The notes under the pieces were generated by a model. It worked only from the letters and a program-made list of their open reading frames with translations, was not told the origin of the DNA and ran no database searches. From a virus, in the IMG/VR virus record IMGVR_UViG_3300008110_004532, positions 5,583-67,180 of that record: a stretch of DNA of 61,598 nt; one strand, given 5' to 3'. A program made the position numbers and the translations under genes. Shown one piece after another: positions 9,886-18,649 of the stretch. The stretch's first letter is position 1; each line of letters starts with the position of its first letter.

Positions 9886-11070
9886 TCAATCTACTAGCCG
9901 AACTAGTTTCATTGCAGTAGCAGGACTCAGTGTCCAACCTAGGTGCCCATGTCCTGTATGATAATAGACATCGGGTGTGTTAGATGCCTGCACTATGGGC
10001 ATCATGTTTGGAGTCATAGGCCGTAAGCAAGCCCAACTTGAATAGTCACTAGTATTAATTTTTGGAAAGTTTTCATGAACCCAATTTAACAAAGGTTCAA
10101 TTCGATCTCTGCGTATGTCATAATTTTCGCCTGCAAGTTCCGCAGTGCCTGCAACACGGAAACGATTGCCTAATGTGCTGGTAACAATCTTAGCTTGATC
10201 ATCTAGTAGACTAACTTTAGGCACATGCCGCATGTCTTCTTCTTGAATATTGATAGTGATACTATATCCCTTGACTGGGTATATAGGCAAACTATCTCCG
10301 AACATACTAGCAATCTTTACGGATCCAACACCTGCGGAAACTACTACAGTGTCAAACTGATCGAATAAGTCTTGAGAAAAACTGCTGTTTATTTCTAAGT
10401 CAAAAATAAACTCTACACCATATTTCTTTTCTAATACGTTTGACAGTTCAATGCAGAATTTGTGTATGTCTCCAGTCCAATCGCTAGGAGTCCATGCACC
10501 GCCTATTACATCTTCTAAGTCTCCAAGTGCGGGATCTAAACTAGTAGCTTGTAATGGACTTAGCATATTCCATTCGCAACCGTAGGCATTATACAGTTCT
10601 TTTACATCGTGAGCATTCTGTAGGTACTGCGGATCTTTATAGAAGTGCAATATGCCGCAGTAACTTTGATCAAACGCAAGACCTTCTTCCTCTATAATTT
10701 GTTTGTAGAGTTTTCTAGATTCGATACCTAATCTAATAGTTTCAGCAGTGTTTCTGGCATAGTCACCTTTAACAGTATTCCAGAGAAAACTAGTCATCCA
10801 TTTGATCTTGCTAATGCTAGGGGTAGGACGAATCAGTAACGGAGCATCTTTTTGAAACATCCATTTCATACCTTTCCAAACATTGCTCCAAGTAGTCCAT
10901 GTTTCACTGTTGCTGACAGAAACTTGTCCACCGTTGGCAAAGCTAGTACGCATAGCAGGATGACGCTCTTGTTCAAGTACAGTGACCTTGTGACCTGCCC
11001 GTGCTAGATAATAGGCTGCTAATATGCCTGTAATGCCTGCACCAATTACTGCTATTGATCTATTAGTCAT
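9886..11070 (-). CDS. dadA: D-amino acid dehydrogenase (DadA-like FAD oxidoreductase)
   Basis: 394 residues. An FAD-binding GAGITG is at residues 10-15 and the dinucleotide fold ends in VTVLEQE. The family block TSFANGGQVS near 42-51 and the C-terminal GHGHLGWTLSPATA, which closes the FAD site, are both present. DadA oxidises D-amino acids, mainly D-alanine, to 2-oxoacids and passes electrons to the respiratory chain. In a phage it is an auxiliary metabolic gene that could recycle D-Ala from host wall or feed pyruvate and electrons. It is adjacent to the aldolase gene (start 1 base after it), so they form one operon. Confidence 0.88.
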   Translation of the reverse strand: MTNRSIAVIGAGITGILAAYYLARAGHKVTVLEQERHPAMRTSFANGGQVSVSNSETWTTWSNVWKGMKWMFQKDAPLLIRPTPSISKIKWMTSFLWNTVKGDYARNTAETIRLGIESRKLYKQIIEEEGLAFDQSYCGILHFYKDPQYLQNAHDVKELYNAYGCEWNMLSPLQATSLDPALGDLEDVIGGAWTPSDWTGDIHKFCIELSNVLEKKYGVEFIFDLEINSSFSQDLFDQFDTVVVSAGVGSVKIASMFGDSLPIYPVKGYSITINIQEEDMRHVPKVSLLDDQAKIVTSTLGNRFRVAGTAELAGENYDIRRDRIEPLLNWVHENFPKINTSDYSSWACLRPMTPNMMPIVQASNTPDVYYHTGHGHLGWTLSPATAMKLVRLVD

Positions 11071-11721
11071 TTAATACTTTCCGCTAGCCAATACAATTTT
11101 ACAAATATGCTCTAGTCGTTCGATATGTTCATAGGCACGCCATGGTGAGGTATCAATTGCTACAACACCGTGTCCTTTAATACCTACAATATCATAGGCA
11201 ATGTTGCCGTCTCGATCTAATTGTAATTGTTTGTGACATTGGTCCGCAAGCTCTTGACTTATAGGAGGTACATCTCCTACGTTAGGTGCTACCCGAGTAT
11301 ATCGATTGAGTTCTGGAAATGCGGCACTTACCGTACTCAAATCAATGCCGGCATGCATAGCCGCAATACAGTAAGTAGGATGCACATGTACTACTACACG
11401 GACTTCCCCTGTATGCTGTCCCATTTCTTTTTGTAAACCAAAATGTAATGGTAGCTCTCCACTGGGCTTTAGGTTGGCGCTGATCTCAGTGTAGGGCAAT
11501 TCTTTAACTGCATGATACAGGCGAGGAGGTTGATCCCAGTATCCTTTCTCGATGCCAATCTTTTTAAATTGATCAGGTTGCAGTGTTTGTTTACGCACAC
11601 CACTAGGTGTAATGTAAAAGTGATCCCTGTCGTGATGGCGAATACTTACATTACCATCACGACTTGTGATCCAGTTACGCTTATAAGCGTCAACCATTAT
11701 ATCGCAAATTGTTTCTAACAT
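11071..11721 (-). CDS. Class II aldolase/adducin-family protein
   Basis: 216 residues. Motifs include the SRDGNVSIR N-terminal block, KPSGELPLHFGL with the catalytic Glu, VVHVHPTY with two zinc His, and GIKGHGVVAI with the third His. The family covers L-fuculose-phosphate aldolase, L-ribulose-phosphate epimerase and methylthioribulose-phosphate dehydratase. The substrate cannot be assigned from these motifs. It sits between dadA and a cupin gene in a co-directional set with start-stop overlaps, which points to a small carbon-metabolism cassette. Confidence 0.82.
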   Translation of the reverse strand: MLETICDIMVDAYKRNWITSRDGNVSIRHHDRDHFYITPSGVRKQTLQPDQFKKIGIEKGYWDQPPRLYHAVKELPYTEISANLKPSGELPLHFGLQKEMGQHTGEVRVVVHVHPTYCIAAMHAGIDLSTVSAAFPELNRYTRVAPNVGDVPPISQELADQCHKQLQLDRDGNIAYDIVGIKGHGVVAIDTSPWRAYEHIERLEHICKIVLASGKY

Positions 11722-12053
11722 TAATGATTTCTCTTCCCGTCAAATACGCAAACAAAGTAAAGATTATTAGATTTTGATTTGTTATGAACACGATGAAATG
11801 CACCGTCTGGAATTAATACAACGTCACCTTCTAAAACATTAAATCGCTTGTCGTCTATTTCTATCTCTCCTATACCCAATACAAAATAATAAACTTCTTC
11901 TTGTCCCGGATGACTATGACCTCTAGTGCTTTGTCCTGCCTTTAAGTCAGTAGAACTTAGCACTAGATTGTTTAAAGTTTTATTATCTTTGAGCACATAG
12001 GTTTCGTTGTCTTTGACAATTTCCCCTCCTACATTGTATATGCTCAATTTCAT
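11721..12053 (-). CDS. Small single-domain cupin
   Basis: 110 residues from the ATG at 12053, which directly follows the QueD stop. An upstream in-frame ATG at 12092 would overlap that gene and is less likely. Cupin motif 1 is RGHSHPGQEEVYYFVLG, with two His and a Glu as metal ligands. Motif 2 is PDGAFHRVHNKS with the last His. Such mini-cupins bind Mn, Fe or Ni and act as isomerases, dioxygenases or sensors. The substrate is unknown; its neighbours suggest a role with the aldolase. Confidence 0.75.
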   Translation of the reverse strand: MKLSIYNVGGEIVKDNETYVLKDNKTLNNLVLSSTDLKAGQSTRGHSHPGQEEVYYFVLGIGEIEIDDKRFNVLEGDVVLIPDGAFHRVHNKSKSNNLYFVCVFDGKRNH

Positions 12054-12054
12054 A

Positions 12055-12582
12055 TTAGCCCTCGTAGATTGCCGAATTACCTGCGTGTTCAAACACTTCC
12101 GCTGACTTTAATCTAACACCCGCACCTACTGGATAGCGAGCTTCAAACACACGACCGTCAGGGTGTGTCCAACCGCGACCTTCTTGATATGCAGTTAGAA
12201 TTTCGTTCATAGTCTTGTATACTAATTCAGCAAACATTTCGCAGCCTACACCATCTACAATGCGTAGATCAATGATACCCATGTTTTTAAATCCGCCTTG
12301 GATTTTGTTTAGTTCTACAAATGTGCCACGTTCCGGATCGTCTTTGCCAATTACCAATGTATGGTCAAATTGCCATTCACTCCATTCTTTAAATGCTTTT
12401 AATCCACCGAAGTCCATAACCCAATTACGATCATCTAGTGTTTCAGATTCAAAGATTAATTTGATACCAATTGAGTATCCGTGTAGCATAGAGCAATGAC
12501 TATGTGTGCTTTTCCACTGTCTAAAACAGCATGAGAGTCCTCTATCGTTACCGTATGTTTTTGTTGAAAGATATTTTGCCAT
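12055..12582 (-). CDS. queD: QueD-like 6-pyruvoyl/6-carboxy-tetrahydropterin synthase
   Basis: 175 residues, longer than the usual 120. Zinc ligands are seen in THSHCSMLHGYS (residues 26-37), followed by VMDFGGLK at 58-65, the hallmark of the PTPS/QueD fold, and a late Glu in KSAEVFEHAG. QueD makes 6-carboxy-tetrahydropterin from dihydroneopterin triphosphate, an early step to preQ0, queuosine and phage 7-deazaguanine DNA bases. No QueC, QueE, FolE or DpdA-like gene is visible here, so the pathway is incomplete in this window. The ribosome site is AAGGAG. Confidence 0.82.
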   Translation of the reverse strand: MAKYLSTKTYGNDRGLSCCFRQWKSTHSHCSMLHGYSIGIKLIFESETLDDRNWVMDFGGLKAFKEWSEWQFDHTLVIGKDDPERGTFVELNKIQGGFKNMGIIDLRIVDGVGCEMFAELVYKTMNEILTAYQEGRGWTHPDGRVFEARYPVGAGVRLKSAEVFEHAGNSAIYEG

Positions 12583-12672
12583 CTCTAGTCTCCTTATGTA
12601 TGAGCAAGTTTGACGACATGCAGAGTTTATAAAGCGGGATGAATGACGTTAAAGACCGCTATGATACTTATC

Positions 12673-13848
12673 TCAAGCTACCTTGAGCAAGATAATTTCT
12701 TCGTTAATGCGTCCGTTCATCTTAGTGTCAGTTGCATTAATTTCGTCTAGAAACTTTCGCAGTGCAATTTTGCCAGCCGCTTTAAACTCTTTCAGTTTCT
12801 CTTCTGGCTTGCGAAGTGTCTTGCAAATGCTCTTAGTCTCATCAAAGCCTGTAATGGTAGTACCTTTGATGCCTAGTGTGTTAAACTCTGAGGCCACATA
12901 CTTGCCCAACTTACGGCTCTTGGTGTTGTAAATCCAAAGTTCGCCTGCGCCAATAATGTCAACAGGATTAACACTAACAAGTTTCAAAGGTTCGTTAGTC
13001 TTCATGAACTTGAGTTTAGCAACCAACTTGTCCTTAGGCACTGCCTTGGTCTTACGAGGCGCACGATTGACTTTGGCTTCTTGCATCAACATTGTGCAGG
13101 CAGTTTGAATCTCAGTTAAGAAGATAATAAAATTCTTAATCTGTTTGCGGCTACGATGCTTGTATGCTTCTTTAAGTTGCTCGTCTGCCGAACCACTGGC
13201 CAGTTCTTCAAGTTCTGCCAAATCTCGAGCGTAGAAGTCACGAATGATACGTGCGTGAGCAGCCTTTGCGCCTTTGCCTTTCAGCAAGTTCAGCATCTTA
13301 AATGCTTTAGGATCAAAGTTTTCTGGATCATTCTGAAAGTTTTGATACGCTTCTTCAATCTCTTCTGTCATCAACATGGCAGCATCACGTACTCGTTCTT
13401 GAATAGTGACAACAGGACCTGTAGGCTTTGCTTCTACAACAACACCGCTTTCGTCAATGTCGTCTTTGCCTTCGTCGATAATTTTAGCAATCTCAGAACC
13501 TAACCAAGTGGCAGTGTCGCGACCTTTGTTAAAGTCAGGACGATTACTTTGCATACCACGAAGCAGACAAGCGGCAACTGCACCGACTGTCATGCCGCAA
13601 CGATTATCTTTTGTTTTCTTAAAACTTTGAACAGTCTTTTTGTCGTAACCGTTCTTGTTCATCCACTCGATGACTTTAACTTTGAGTTCTTTACCGCTAG
13701 ACTCCATTCGGTAGTATTGCATAGCACCGTGAAAATAACGAAGAAACTTAGTTTCATCCCAAGTTTCGCAACCTGTCCAATCTGGACTATAGTCACGTTT
13801 AGCTTTTTCGCGGATTGCAATAGATGCTTTTTTAAGTTTAGTTGCCAT
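12673..13848 (-). CDS. Conserved-looking phage protein, unknown function
   Basis: 391 residues, Lys/Glu-rich and mostly predicted helical. A folded-looking N-terminal segment has DWTGCETWDETKF near residues 23-35. An acidic linker around 125-145 is followed by long helices, and a second mixed domain with GAGELWIYNTKSRKLGKY near 297 precedes a short helical tail. I recognise no catalytic motif. It has its own near-consensus sigma-70 promoter at 13878-13906 and an AGGAGCGCC ribosome site, so it is probably expressed strongly and early. Confidence 0.75.
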   Translation of the reverse strand: MATKLKKASIAIREKAKRDYSPDWTGCETWDETKFLRYFHGAMQYYRMESSGKELKVKVIEWMNKNGYDKKTVQSFKKTKDNRCGMTVGAVAACLLRGMQSNRPDFNKGRDTATWLGSEIAKIIDEGKDDIDESGVVVEAKPTGPVVTIQERVRDAAMLMTEEIEEAYQNFQNDPENFDPKAFKMLNLLKGKGAKAAHARIIRDFYARDLAELEELASGSADEQLKEAYKHRSRKQIKNFIIFLTEIQTACTMLMQEAKVNRAPRKTKAVPKDKLVAKLKFMKTNEPLKLVSVNPVDIIGAGELWIYNTKSRKLGKYVASEFNTLGIKGTTITGFDETKSICKTLRKPEEKLKEFKAAGKIALRKFLDEINATDTKMNGRINEEIILLKVA

Positions 13849-13877
13849 TAGGCGCTCCTGTGTTAAACAATACTTAT

Positions 13878-13906
13878 ATTATAACATCAAAATAGTGCTG
13901 TGTCAA
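13878..13906 (-). promoter_or_regulatory. Consensus sigma-70 promoter
   Basis: On minus: TTGACA (13901-13906), 17 bases, TATAAT (13878-13883), a perfect match to consensus. It drives the 391-residue gene starting at 13848. The -35 overlaps the end of the upstream gene at 13903. Confidence 0.88.
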
Positions 13907-14748
13907 GTCCAAAGACTGCCACGAATTTTAACCAAACGGCATAACATTTCGGTATCTTCTTGCTCGTATGCTTGCTCAATTTCATGAGTTTTGGCTAGAG
14001 CAGTGTCGCCCAAAGCACGTAATTCTGGATTCTTGCTTTCTTTCATAAAACTCAATCCAGTGTCGCCGTGTTCTTGACGCTTGCGTTCGCAGTACTCTGA
14101 CCAGCCGCTGGCATCGTGCGGATCTGGACGATTTGGATAAACTTCCGTCCACCATTTGTACAAAGCCAAAATTTCCAAAGCTCGTTCAGCTTGCGGAGTA
14201 GGTTGTCCAATATGCGGGTCTCCAGTTTCAAAACCTTCGTCTTCTCCCCAGCGAAGTTTGCTTTGCCAATCTAAGTTATCTAGACCTGCCTGCGGACAAC
14301 GCCAAGTTCTCCAACGCCACCAACCAGTAGCCCAGAATGGAGCATTGTATTTTGCCTTTTCTTCTTTGTCAGCCCAAGCAATGTGCCACCAGGCTAGTTC
14401 AACTTCGACGAATTCAACAAGTTCGTTGAATAGGCAAGGGAGGAACCGGTTGCCCACGTCGCACCAGTTACCGGGCTTGATGTCACGAGGGTGAGCGGTA
14501 AGACTATGAGTGCGAGTAACCCAACGGTTATTAATATAGTACTTAATAGCATGTAATGTATCCGTAGGCCAGTATACGACCTTTTGTAAGTAATCGAGTC
14601 CTTCTTCTGCTAACCAGTAACGAAAGCTGTGTTTCATTTGGGCCGCAGTAGTCCATTCATCCCAACCTTCAGCAGTCTTGGCTCCGCCCTTAGCGGTACC
14701 TCGAAGCCAGTCAGCGAACTTTGAGTTGGTCCAATAGTGGTTACGCAT
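13903..14748 (-). CDS. Tryptophan-rich unknown protein
   Basis: 281 residues with an unusual Trp content, clustered in WATGWWRWRTW near residues 139-149 and in WKW/WTE segments later. His and Asp residues are scattered without a clear active-site pattern. No signal peptide or membrane span is evident. Its start overlaps the stop of the next gene upstream (14748) by one base, so it belongs to the same operon. Function unknown; a conserved phage protein is likely because codon use and spacing match its neighbours. Confidence 0.7.
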   Translation of the reverse strand: MRNHYWTNSKFADWLRGTAKGGAKTAEGWDEWTTAAQMKHSFRYWLAEEGLDYLQKVVYWPTDTLHAIKYYINNRWVTRTHSLTAHPRDIKPGNWCDVGNRFLPCLFNELVEFVEVELAWWHIAWADKEEKAKYNAPFWATGWWRWRTWRCPQAGLDNLDWQSKLRWGEDEGFETGDPHIGQPTPQAERALEILALYKWWTEVYPNRPDPHDASGWSEYCERKRQEHGDTGLSFMKESKNPELRALGDTALAKTHEIEQAYEQEDTEMLCRLVKIRGSLWT

Positions 14749-15191
14749 TATAGTTTCTCGTATGTTTGTTTAAAAATATCTAACTTAACTACACCGTAGT
14801 CGTTTTCACCGTGACGAACAATAACATCTTCGTCTGGATTATAGTGTAACTTCTCACCCCATGATGTGTCAACACTTCCAGAGTGATCTGCTAGTTTAGC
14901 CACTTTGATAATCTTCTTTGGTGTGCAAACACTGTTGCCTAAATCATCTTTAAGATCGTTAAACTTCTCTGGACTGATAGGATACTGTTCACCTTTAGGT
15001 CCAGTCATGATATAGAATCCTTTTGGATACTTAACTGGACCTTCAAGAGTGTCAATGGTGCCAGGCTCGTTGGCAATCTCATAACGCTCTTTGGCAGGAC
15101 GTTTGTAAGTTTTAAATCCACCGTCCTTGAACCATTCGTCGTTAATGCCCTTGCCCATTCCTTCTACAATATTGATAAACTCTCGAATCAT
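14748..15191 (-). CDS. Unknown protein starting MIREFINIVEG
   Basis: 147 residues if translation starts at ATG 15191. An earlier in-frame ATG at 15209 would add six residues and overlap the BI-1 gene by 17 bases. The middle contains YPKGFYIMTGPKGEQYPISP, like a small beta domain. The second half is again beta-rich with HYNPDEDVIV. No enzyme motif is visible. It sits between a membrane protein gene and the Trp-rich gene with almost no spacing. Confidence 0.65.
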   Translation of the reverse strand: MIREFINIVEGMGKGINDEWFKDGGFKTYKRPAKERYEIANEPGTIDTLEGPVKYPKGFYIMTGPKGEQYPISPEKFNDLKDDLGNSVCTPKKIIKVAKLADHSGSVDTSWGEKLHYNPDEDVIVRHGENDYGVVKLDIFKQTYEKL

Positions 15192-15192
15192 T

Positions 15193-15864
15193 TTATTTTC
15201 TTTCGCCAAACAGTTGTAACAAGTTTAAAAACAAGTTAATGAAGTTAAGGTATAGTGTCAATGCACCTGCAACTTCGCCATTGCCAATTTGATCATAACT
15301 GAGCATTTCTCGAATACGCTGTGTGTCGTAAGCAGTAAGACCAAGGAAGATGATAATAGCCAATGCTGAGATTACCATTTGAAATACAGTACTACCGATA
15401 AAGATGTTAATAATGCTAGCAATGATAATTGCAATCAATCCAACAAACAATAAACTGCCTAGTTCAGATAGATCCTTTTTAGTAAAGTATCCATAAAAAC
15501 TCATAACTCCAAATAATACTGCGGCACCCATAAAGGCTGTAACAATACTGCCCATATTGTAAACTACAAAGATTGTAGCAAAACTTAGACCCATTAGTGC
15601 GGCAAATCCGTATAGCAAGAAGTATGCTACAGATTTACTCACTTTCTCCAAAGCAAAACTAATACCAAACACTAATACTAGAGGTGCAAAAATTACTAAC
15701 CATTTCATTGCACCAGTAAAGAAAAATGTCATCAGTGCCGCATTGGTTCCTACAAAATGACTGACTAGCATAGAAACAATAACTGCTAATCCCATATTTT
15801 TATAAACGCCAGCCATTGCTGTATTAATAGCACTAGCGTCTCGATAATTTGCTGTTGTGTACAT
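15193..15864 (-). CDS. BAX inhibitor-1 (YccA/YbhL) family membrane protein
   Basis: 223 residues with seven hydrophobic segments separated by short loops. The family-typical C-terminal half is present, with LTAYDTQRIRE near residue 178 and the end LYLNFINLFLNLLQLFGERK. BI-1 proteins are calcium/pH-sensitive channels or stress modulators of the inner membrane. In bacteria they bind FtsH or hydrolases. A phage copy might protect the membrane or modulate host proteolysis during infection; that role is inference. The ribosome site AAGGAGAAC lies 6 bases before the ATG. Confidence 0.9.
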   Translation of the reverse strand: MYTTANYRDASAINTAMAGVYKNMGLAVIVSMLVSHFVGTNAALMTFFFTGAMKWLVIFAPLVLVFGISFALEKVSKSVAYFLLYGFAALMGLSFATIFVVYNMGSIVTAFMGAAVLFGVMSFYGYFTKKDLSELGSLLFVGLIAIIIASIINIFIGSTVFQMVISALAIIIFLGLTAYDTQRIREMLSYDQIGNGEVAGALTLYLNFINLFLNLLQLFGERK

Positions 15865-15874
15865 AAAGTTCTCC

Positions 15875-16057
15875 TTATCCTTTATTTAATACGATTTTAA
15901 ATCGTTGTTCAAAAGCTGGTGCAAGGCAGCTATAAGTTTGTTGAGTAAACGTATTAGTATAAAAGACCCAAGTCCTTCCGTCTAACTCTCTTACATCATC
16001 TACATAAAACTCTGTACGGTTATCCCCTGTCCATACTTGGTGTCTTTCTATTTTCAT
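15875..16057 (-). CDS. Small unknown protein (60 aa)
   Basis: Starts at ATG 16057, overlapping the upstream stop (ATGA). A longer in-frame start exists but lies inside that gene. It is beta-rich with aromatic residues (RTWVFYTNTFTQQTYSC). No motif is recognised. Confidence 0.55.
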   Translation of the reverse strand: MKIERHQVWTGDNRTEFYVDDVRELDGRTWVFYTNTFTQQTYSCLAPAFEQRFKIVLNKG

Positions 16058-16278
16058 CTTAATGCGTCCATTGTTAATTCTTTGCCGTAAACATGTGCTA
16101 CAGGTTTGAGCCATCCTCGATCAATACAGGTAGCAATAATCTGTCGATATTCTCGTGGGCAGTGTTCATTAATTTCAAATCCTGCCCTAGGGCATATCAC
16201 TAAACCGTCGTTGAGCATAAACTTACTATCACCTTGTCTCACTGTTCGTATTTTTGATACTTGTTGAATAAATTTCAT
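16054..16278 (-). CDS. Small unknown protein (74 aa)
   Basis: Four-base overlaps with both neighbours show translational coupling. Two Cys (LVICPRAGFEINEHCPREY) could bind metal but do not form a known ribbon. Function unknown. Confidence 0.6.
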   Translation of the reverse strand: MKFIQQVSKIRTVRQGDSKFMLNDGLVICPRAGFEINEHCPREYRQIIATCIDRGWLKPVAHVYGKELTMDALR

Positions 16279-16523
16279 CGTAGTGCCTCAAGTGTTTGTT
16301 GTTTGGCTTCTTCTTTAACTTCTTGATTATGAATAGTTTGAAGTCCTCGGAACATGTCTTCAATTACATGTATGATAGCATCTTTGCCTTCTTCAGTCAA
16401 ATGACTATACTCCGGACTGACAGAACTTTCGTGCCAAACACTTTTGTTCCGACTGAGTTCTAACAAGGCACCATAAACAATGTCCTTGTTCATACTTCGT
16501 CGCAGATTAAATTTTTTCGCCAT
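16275..16523 (-). CDS. Small helical unknown protein (82 aa)
   Basis: I place the start at ATG 16523 (MAKKFNLRRSMNKD), 17 bases inside the ligase gene. The frame is open further upstream, but that part is ligase sequence in another frame. The protein is helical and charged, with LTEEGKDAI reminiscent of a winged-helix wing, which is too weak for a call. Confidence 0.6.
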   Translation of the reverse strand: MAKKFNLRRSMNKDIVYGALLELSRNKSVWHESSVSPEYSHLTEEGKDAIIHVIEDMFRGLQTIHNQEVKEEAKQQTLEALR

Positions 16524-17820
16524 GATCAAAGCCTCGGAAACGGAGGAACCGCGGAAAGCGTAGAGAATAAGTACCATCTTGGTTTTGCGTGATAGCGTCT
16601 GCACGGACTTCCACAATGTCGCCCACAATCTTATCACGGGCGGCCCAAAAAGCAATACGCTGATCATCAGTAAACCCAGAACCAACATTGACCAAAATCC
16701 TACGTCCGTCATCTTCGCCTTCACAAACTAACGCACCTAAGCGTCCAATATTTTTACCAGTACCTTCTTCAACTGCGGTTACAGTTAGACTCACTTCAAT
16801 AAATGGCTTTAACTTGAGCCATGCCACTGAACGTTTGCACTTGTAACCTGCGTTGGCGTCTTTCAACATAATGCCTTCATAGCCGCCAGCAATGGCCAGA
16901 GCGTTAATTTCTTTATAACGCTTTTGTCCGGCAGCAGTGTCTAAGTCTACAGTTTCTTGCGCCACAACTGTTACATTGGGCAGTACAGATTCATTAGCTG
17001 TAAACCAAGTCTTGAGCCATTCACTCCGTGCTTCTTGTGTAGTAGCACTTTCGCCAGTTTCAAACTCAGCCAACGGCAATGCATCAAACAAGTTAAGAAC
17101 AGCATCGTTAGCCTTTGCACTACTCTTGCGGTGAATCTGCTTCATCAAATCTTGAAATGTCCCGCTCATGATCTCACCGTCAAGCACCATAGGCTCAGTA
17201 AAGCCCTTGGCAATTTTTGCCAACTGTTCTTTGACATGAGGAAAGTTTACCAGCTCTTTGCCATTGCGACTAAACTGATCAACACGACCATCCGGGTAGA
17301 CAATTGTAATAACTCGTACACCGTCCAGTTTAACTTCAATGATCTTTTTACCTACGACTTTGCTTTCATGATTGGCACTGTCGTGTGCAAGCTGACAACT
17401 AAACACAGGAACGCTATAGTGGACATAATCTTTTTCCGTTACACGATTGATTGTTGCTTCGCTGAATCCTGCTCGCATGTCTTTAATAAGAATGCGTCGG
17501 TACCATCCATTCCATTGTGCCTTAGTGGCTGTCTTCATCAAGTTAGCAACAGTGTCACGGGCAAGGTTGCCGGTGAGTGAGCGATTAACAAAGCCAGTAA
17601 CAATGAGGCTAAAACTATCCCAATCCAAACCAGGCCCATCTTCATCTTTTTTCTCCGGGATCTGTTTCAATCCAAAGGTGATCATAGAGTCCAATGCCAA
17701 TCGACACCCGTCGAAAAACTCTGTGTTGCCTGCCACTGCTTCTTTTAGCACTTCGGCTTCTTTAGCCAAACGACTGTTATCTGCTTCAATGGCTGCGATT
17801 ACTTCCCAAGGTTTACGCAT
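16507..17820 (-). CDS. lig: ATP-dependent DNA ligase, T4 gp30 type
   Basis: 437 residues, close to the T4 enzyme in length. The adenylation motif I is EVKLDGVRV with the reactive Lys at 164. Motif III-like LDGEIMSG, motif IV EGIMLKD and motif V AWLKLKP follow in order, and an OB-fold domain makes the C-terminal 90 residues. The enzyme seals nicks using ATP and would act in phage replication, repair and recombination. The N-terminal 150 residues form the helical DNA-binding domain. A sigma-70 promoter lies at 17850-17878. Confidence 0.95.
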   Translation of the reverse strand: MRKPWEVIAAIEADNSRLAKEAEVLKEAVAGNTEFFDGCRLALDSMITFGLKQIPEKKDEDGPGLDWDSFSLIVTGFVNRSLTGNLARDTVANLMKTATKAQWNGWYRRILIKDMRAGFSEATINRVTEKDYVHYSVPVFSCQLAHDSANHESKVVGKKIIEVKLDGVRVITIVYPDGRVDQFSRNGKELVNFPHVKEQLAKIAKGFTEPMVLDGEIMSGTFQDLMKQIHRKSSAKANDAVLNLFDALPLAEFETGESATTQEARSEWLKTWFTANESVLPNVTVVAQETVDLDTAAGQKRYKEINALAIAGGYEGIMLKDANAGYKCKRSVAWLKLKPFIEVSLTVTAVEEGTGKNIGRLGALVCEGEDDGRRILVNVGSGFTDDQRIAFWAARDKIVGDIVEVRADAITQNQDGTYSLRFPRFLRFRGFDHGEKI

Positions 17821-17849
17821 TTAAACTCCTAATCTTTTACAATGCTTGT

Positions 17850-17878
17850 ATTGTAACATCAAAAGTTTAGTAAGTCAA
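17850..17878 (-). promoter_or_regulatory. Sigma-70 promoter upstream of DNA ligase
   Basis: On minus: TTGACT (17873-17878), 17-base spacer, TACAAT (17850-17855). It overlaps the last codons of the upstream metallopeptidase-like gene. An AGGAG ribosome site lies in the leader. Confidence 0.8.
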
Positions 17879-18592
17879 GTGTTTGTCTGTTTTAAATGGC
17901 TTACCTATTTGGGCATACGGTAAATTCCTGATGATTTTCTTTTTGAGAGAACGGATTACAGGGTGTGTATGATCCCAATCAAATGCTTTGAGTATCTTAT
18001 GATATGTTGTCTTTTTGCTACGTTTTGCTCGATTACTGTCCAAATATTGTTTGGCAGAATCAAAGTCGTCGCCAAAACGATTATACAGTTCACAGGCAAT
18101 GTTAAAGCTAAATGCGCCCATTTCGTCTGGATGTCCGTAATACTCTTGTTCTTTACGGTCACGGGCATAGTAGGCAGTGCTTTCGTAGCCTGGTATTGCT
18201 TTGAACTGTCTTGTGCGATATTGTCTTAGGTGTATTATTTCGTGTAACATTGTGTCTGCAAACAACATACACATTCTTTGCCAGCGAGTCTCAGACACTT
18301 TGATCTCGCCATCGGTATCCTTGTAACTAAACACTATTTCTATTTGACGCTTGCCTTCAACATCGTAGTCTGCATAGTAAGTTCCGCCGATGTAAACTAA
18401 TCCTGCTTCGTGTGTAGGATCGTGATCCATACGAACTTTAATGGGCAAATACTGTTTAATATGGCTGCTTAGGAGTTTTTGTAGATCTTTGACAGAAAAT
18501 CTCTTGCCTACTATAGAAGGTTTAAGCCCGTACAACATAGTGTACAGGCTTTTTCTGTCCAATAATGACCAGTTAAACGGTTTTCTTGACAC
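17867..18592 (-). CDS. HExxH metallopeptidase-like protein A
   Basis: 241 residues with a GTG start seven bases after AGGAG. The zinc-binding motif is MLHEIIHLRQYR near residue 135. A GHPDEMGAFSFNIACELYN segment about 40 residues later offers an acidic third ligand. The same order (HExxH, then D-P-D-E-hydrophobic) occurs in the gene at 22398-23057, so the two are paralogues. SprT or reprolysin-like folds are possible. The substrate is unknown. The C-terminus is very basic, which would suit nucleic-acid or nucleoprotein binding. Confidence 0.7.
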   Translation of the reverse strand: MSRKPFNWSLLDRKSLYTMLYGLKPSIVGKRFSVKDLQKLLSSHIKQYLPIKVRMDHDPTHEAGLVYIGGTYYADYDVEGKRQIEIVFSYKDTDGEIKVSETRWQRMCMLFADTMLHEIIHLRQYRTRQFKAIPGYESTAYYARDRKEQEYYGHPDEMGAFSFNIACELYNRFGDDFDSAKQYLDSNRAKRSKKTTYHKILKAFDWDHTHPVIRSLKKKIIRNLPYAQIGKPFKTDKHLTY

Positions 18593-18649
18593 AGGACTCT
18601 CCTATTTTATATATTTAAGTCCTATACTAAAGTACATAATGTGCGTAGT

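Noticed and set aside
12583-12672. Possible promoter (TTTAAC-N16-TATAAA on minus) in a 90-base gap before the QueD-like gene
   Set aside because: Both boxes are poor matches compared with the other promoters here. It is left as uncertain.
16957-17580. A 207-codon plus-strand open frame
   Set aside because: It lies wholly inside the DNA ligase gene on the other strand, has no ribosome site and encodes no recognisable motif.
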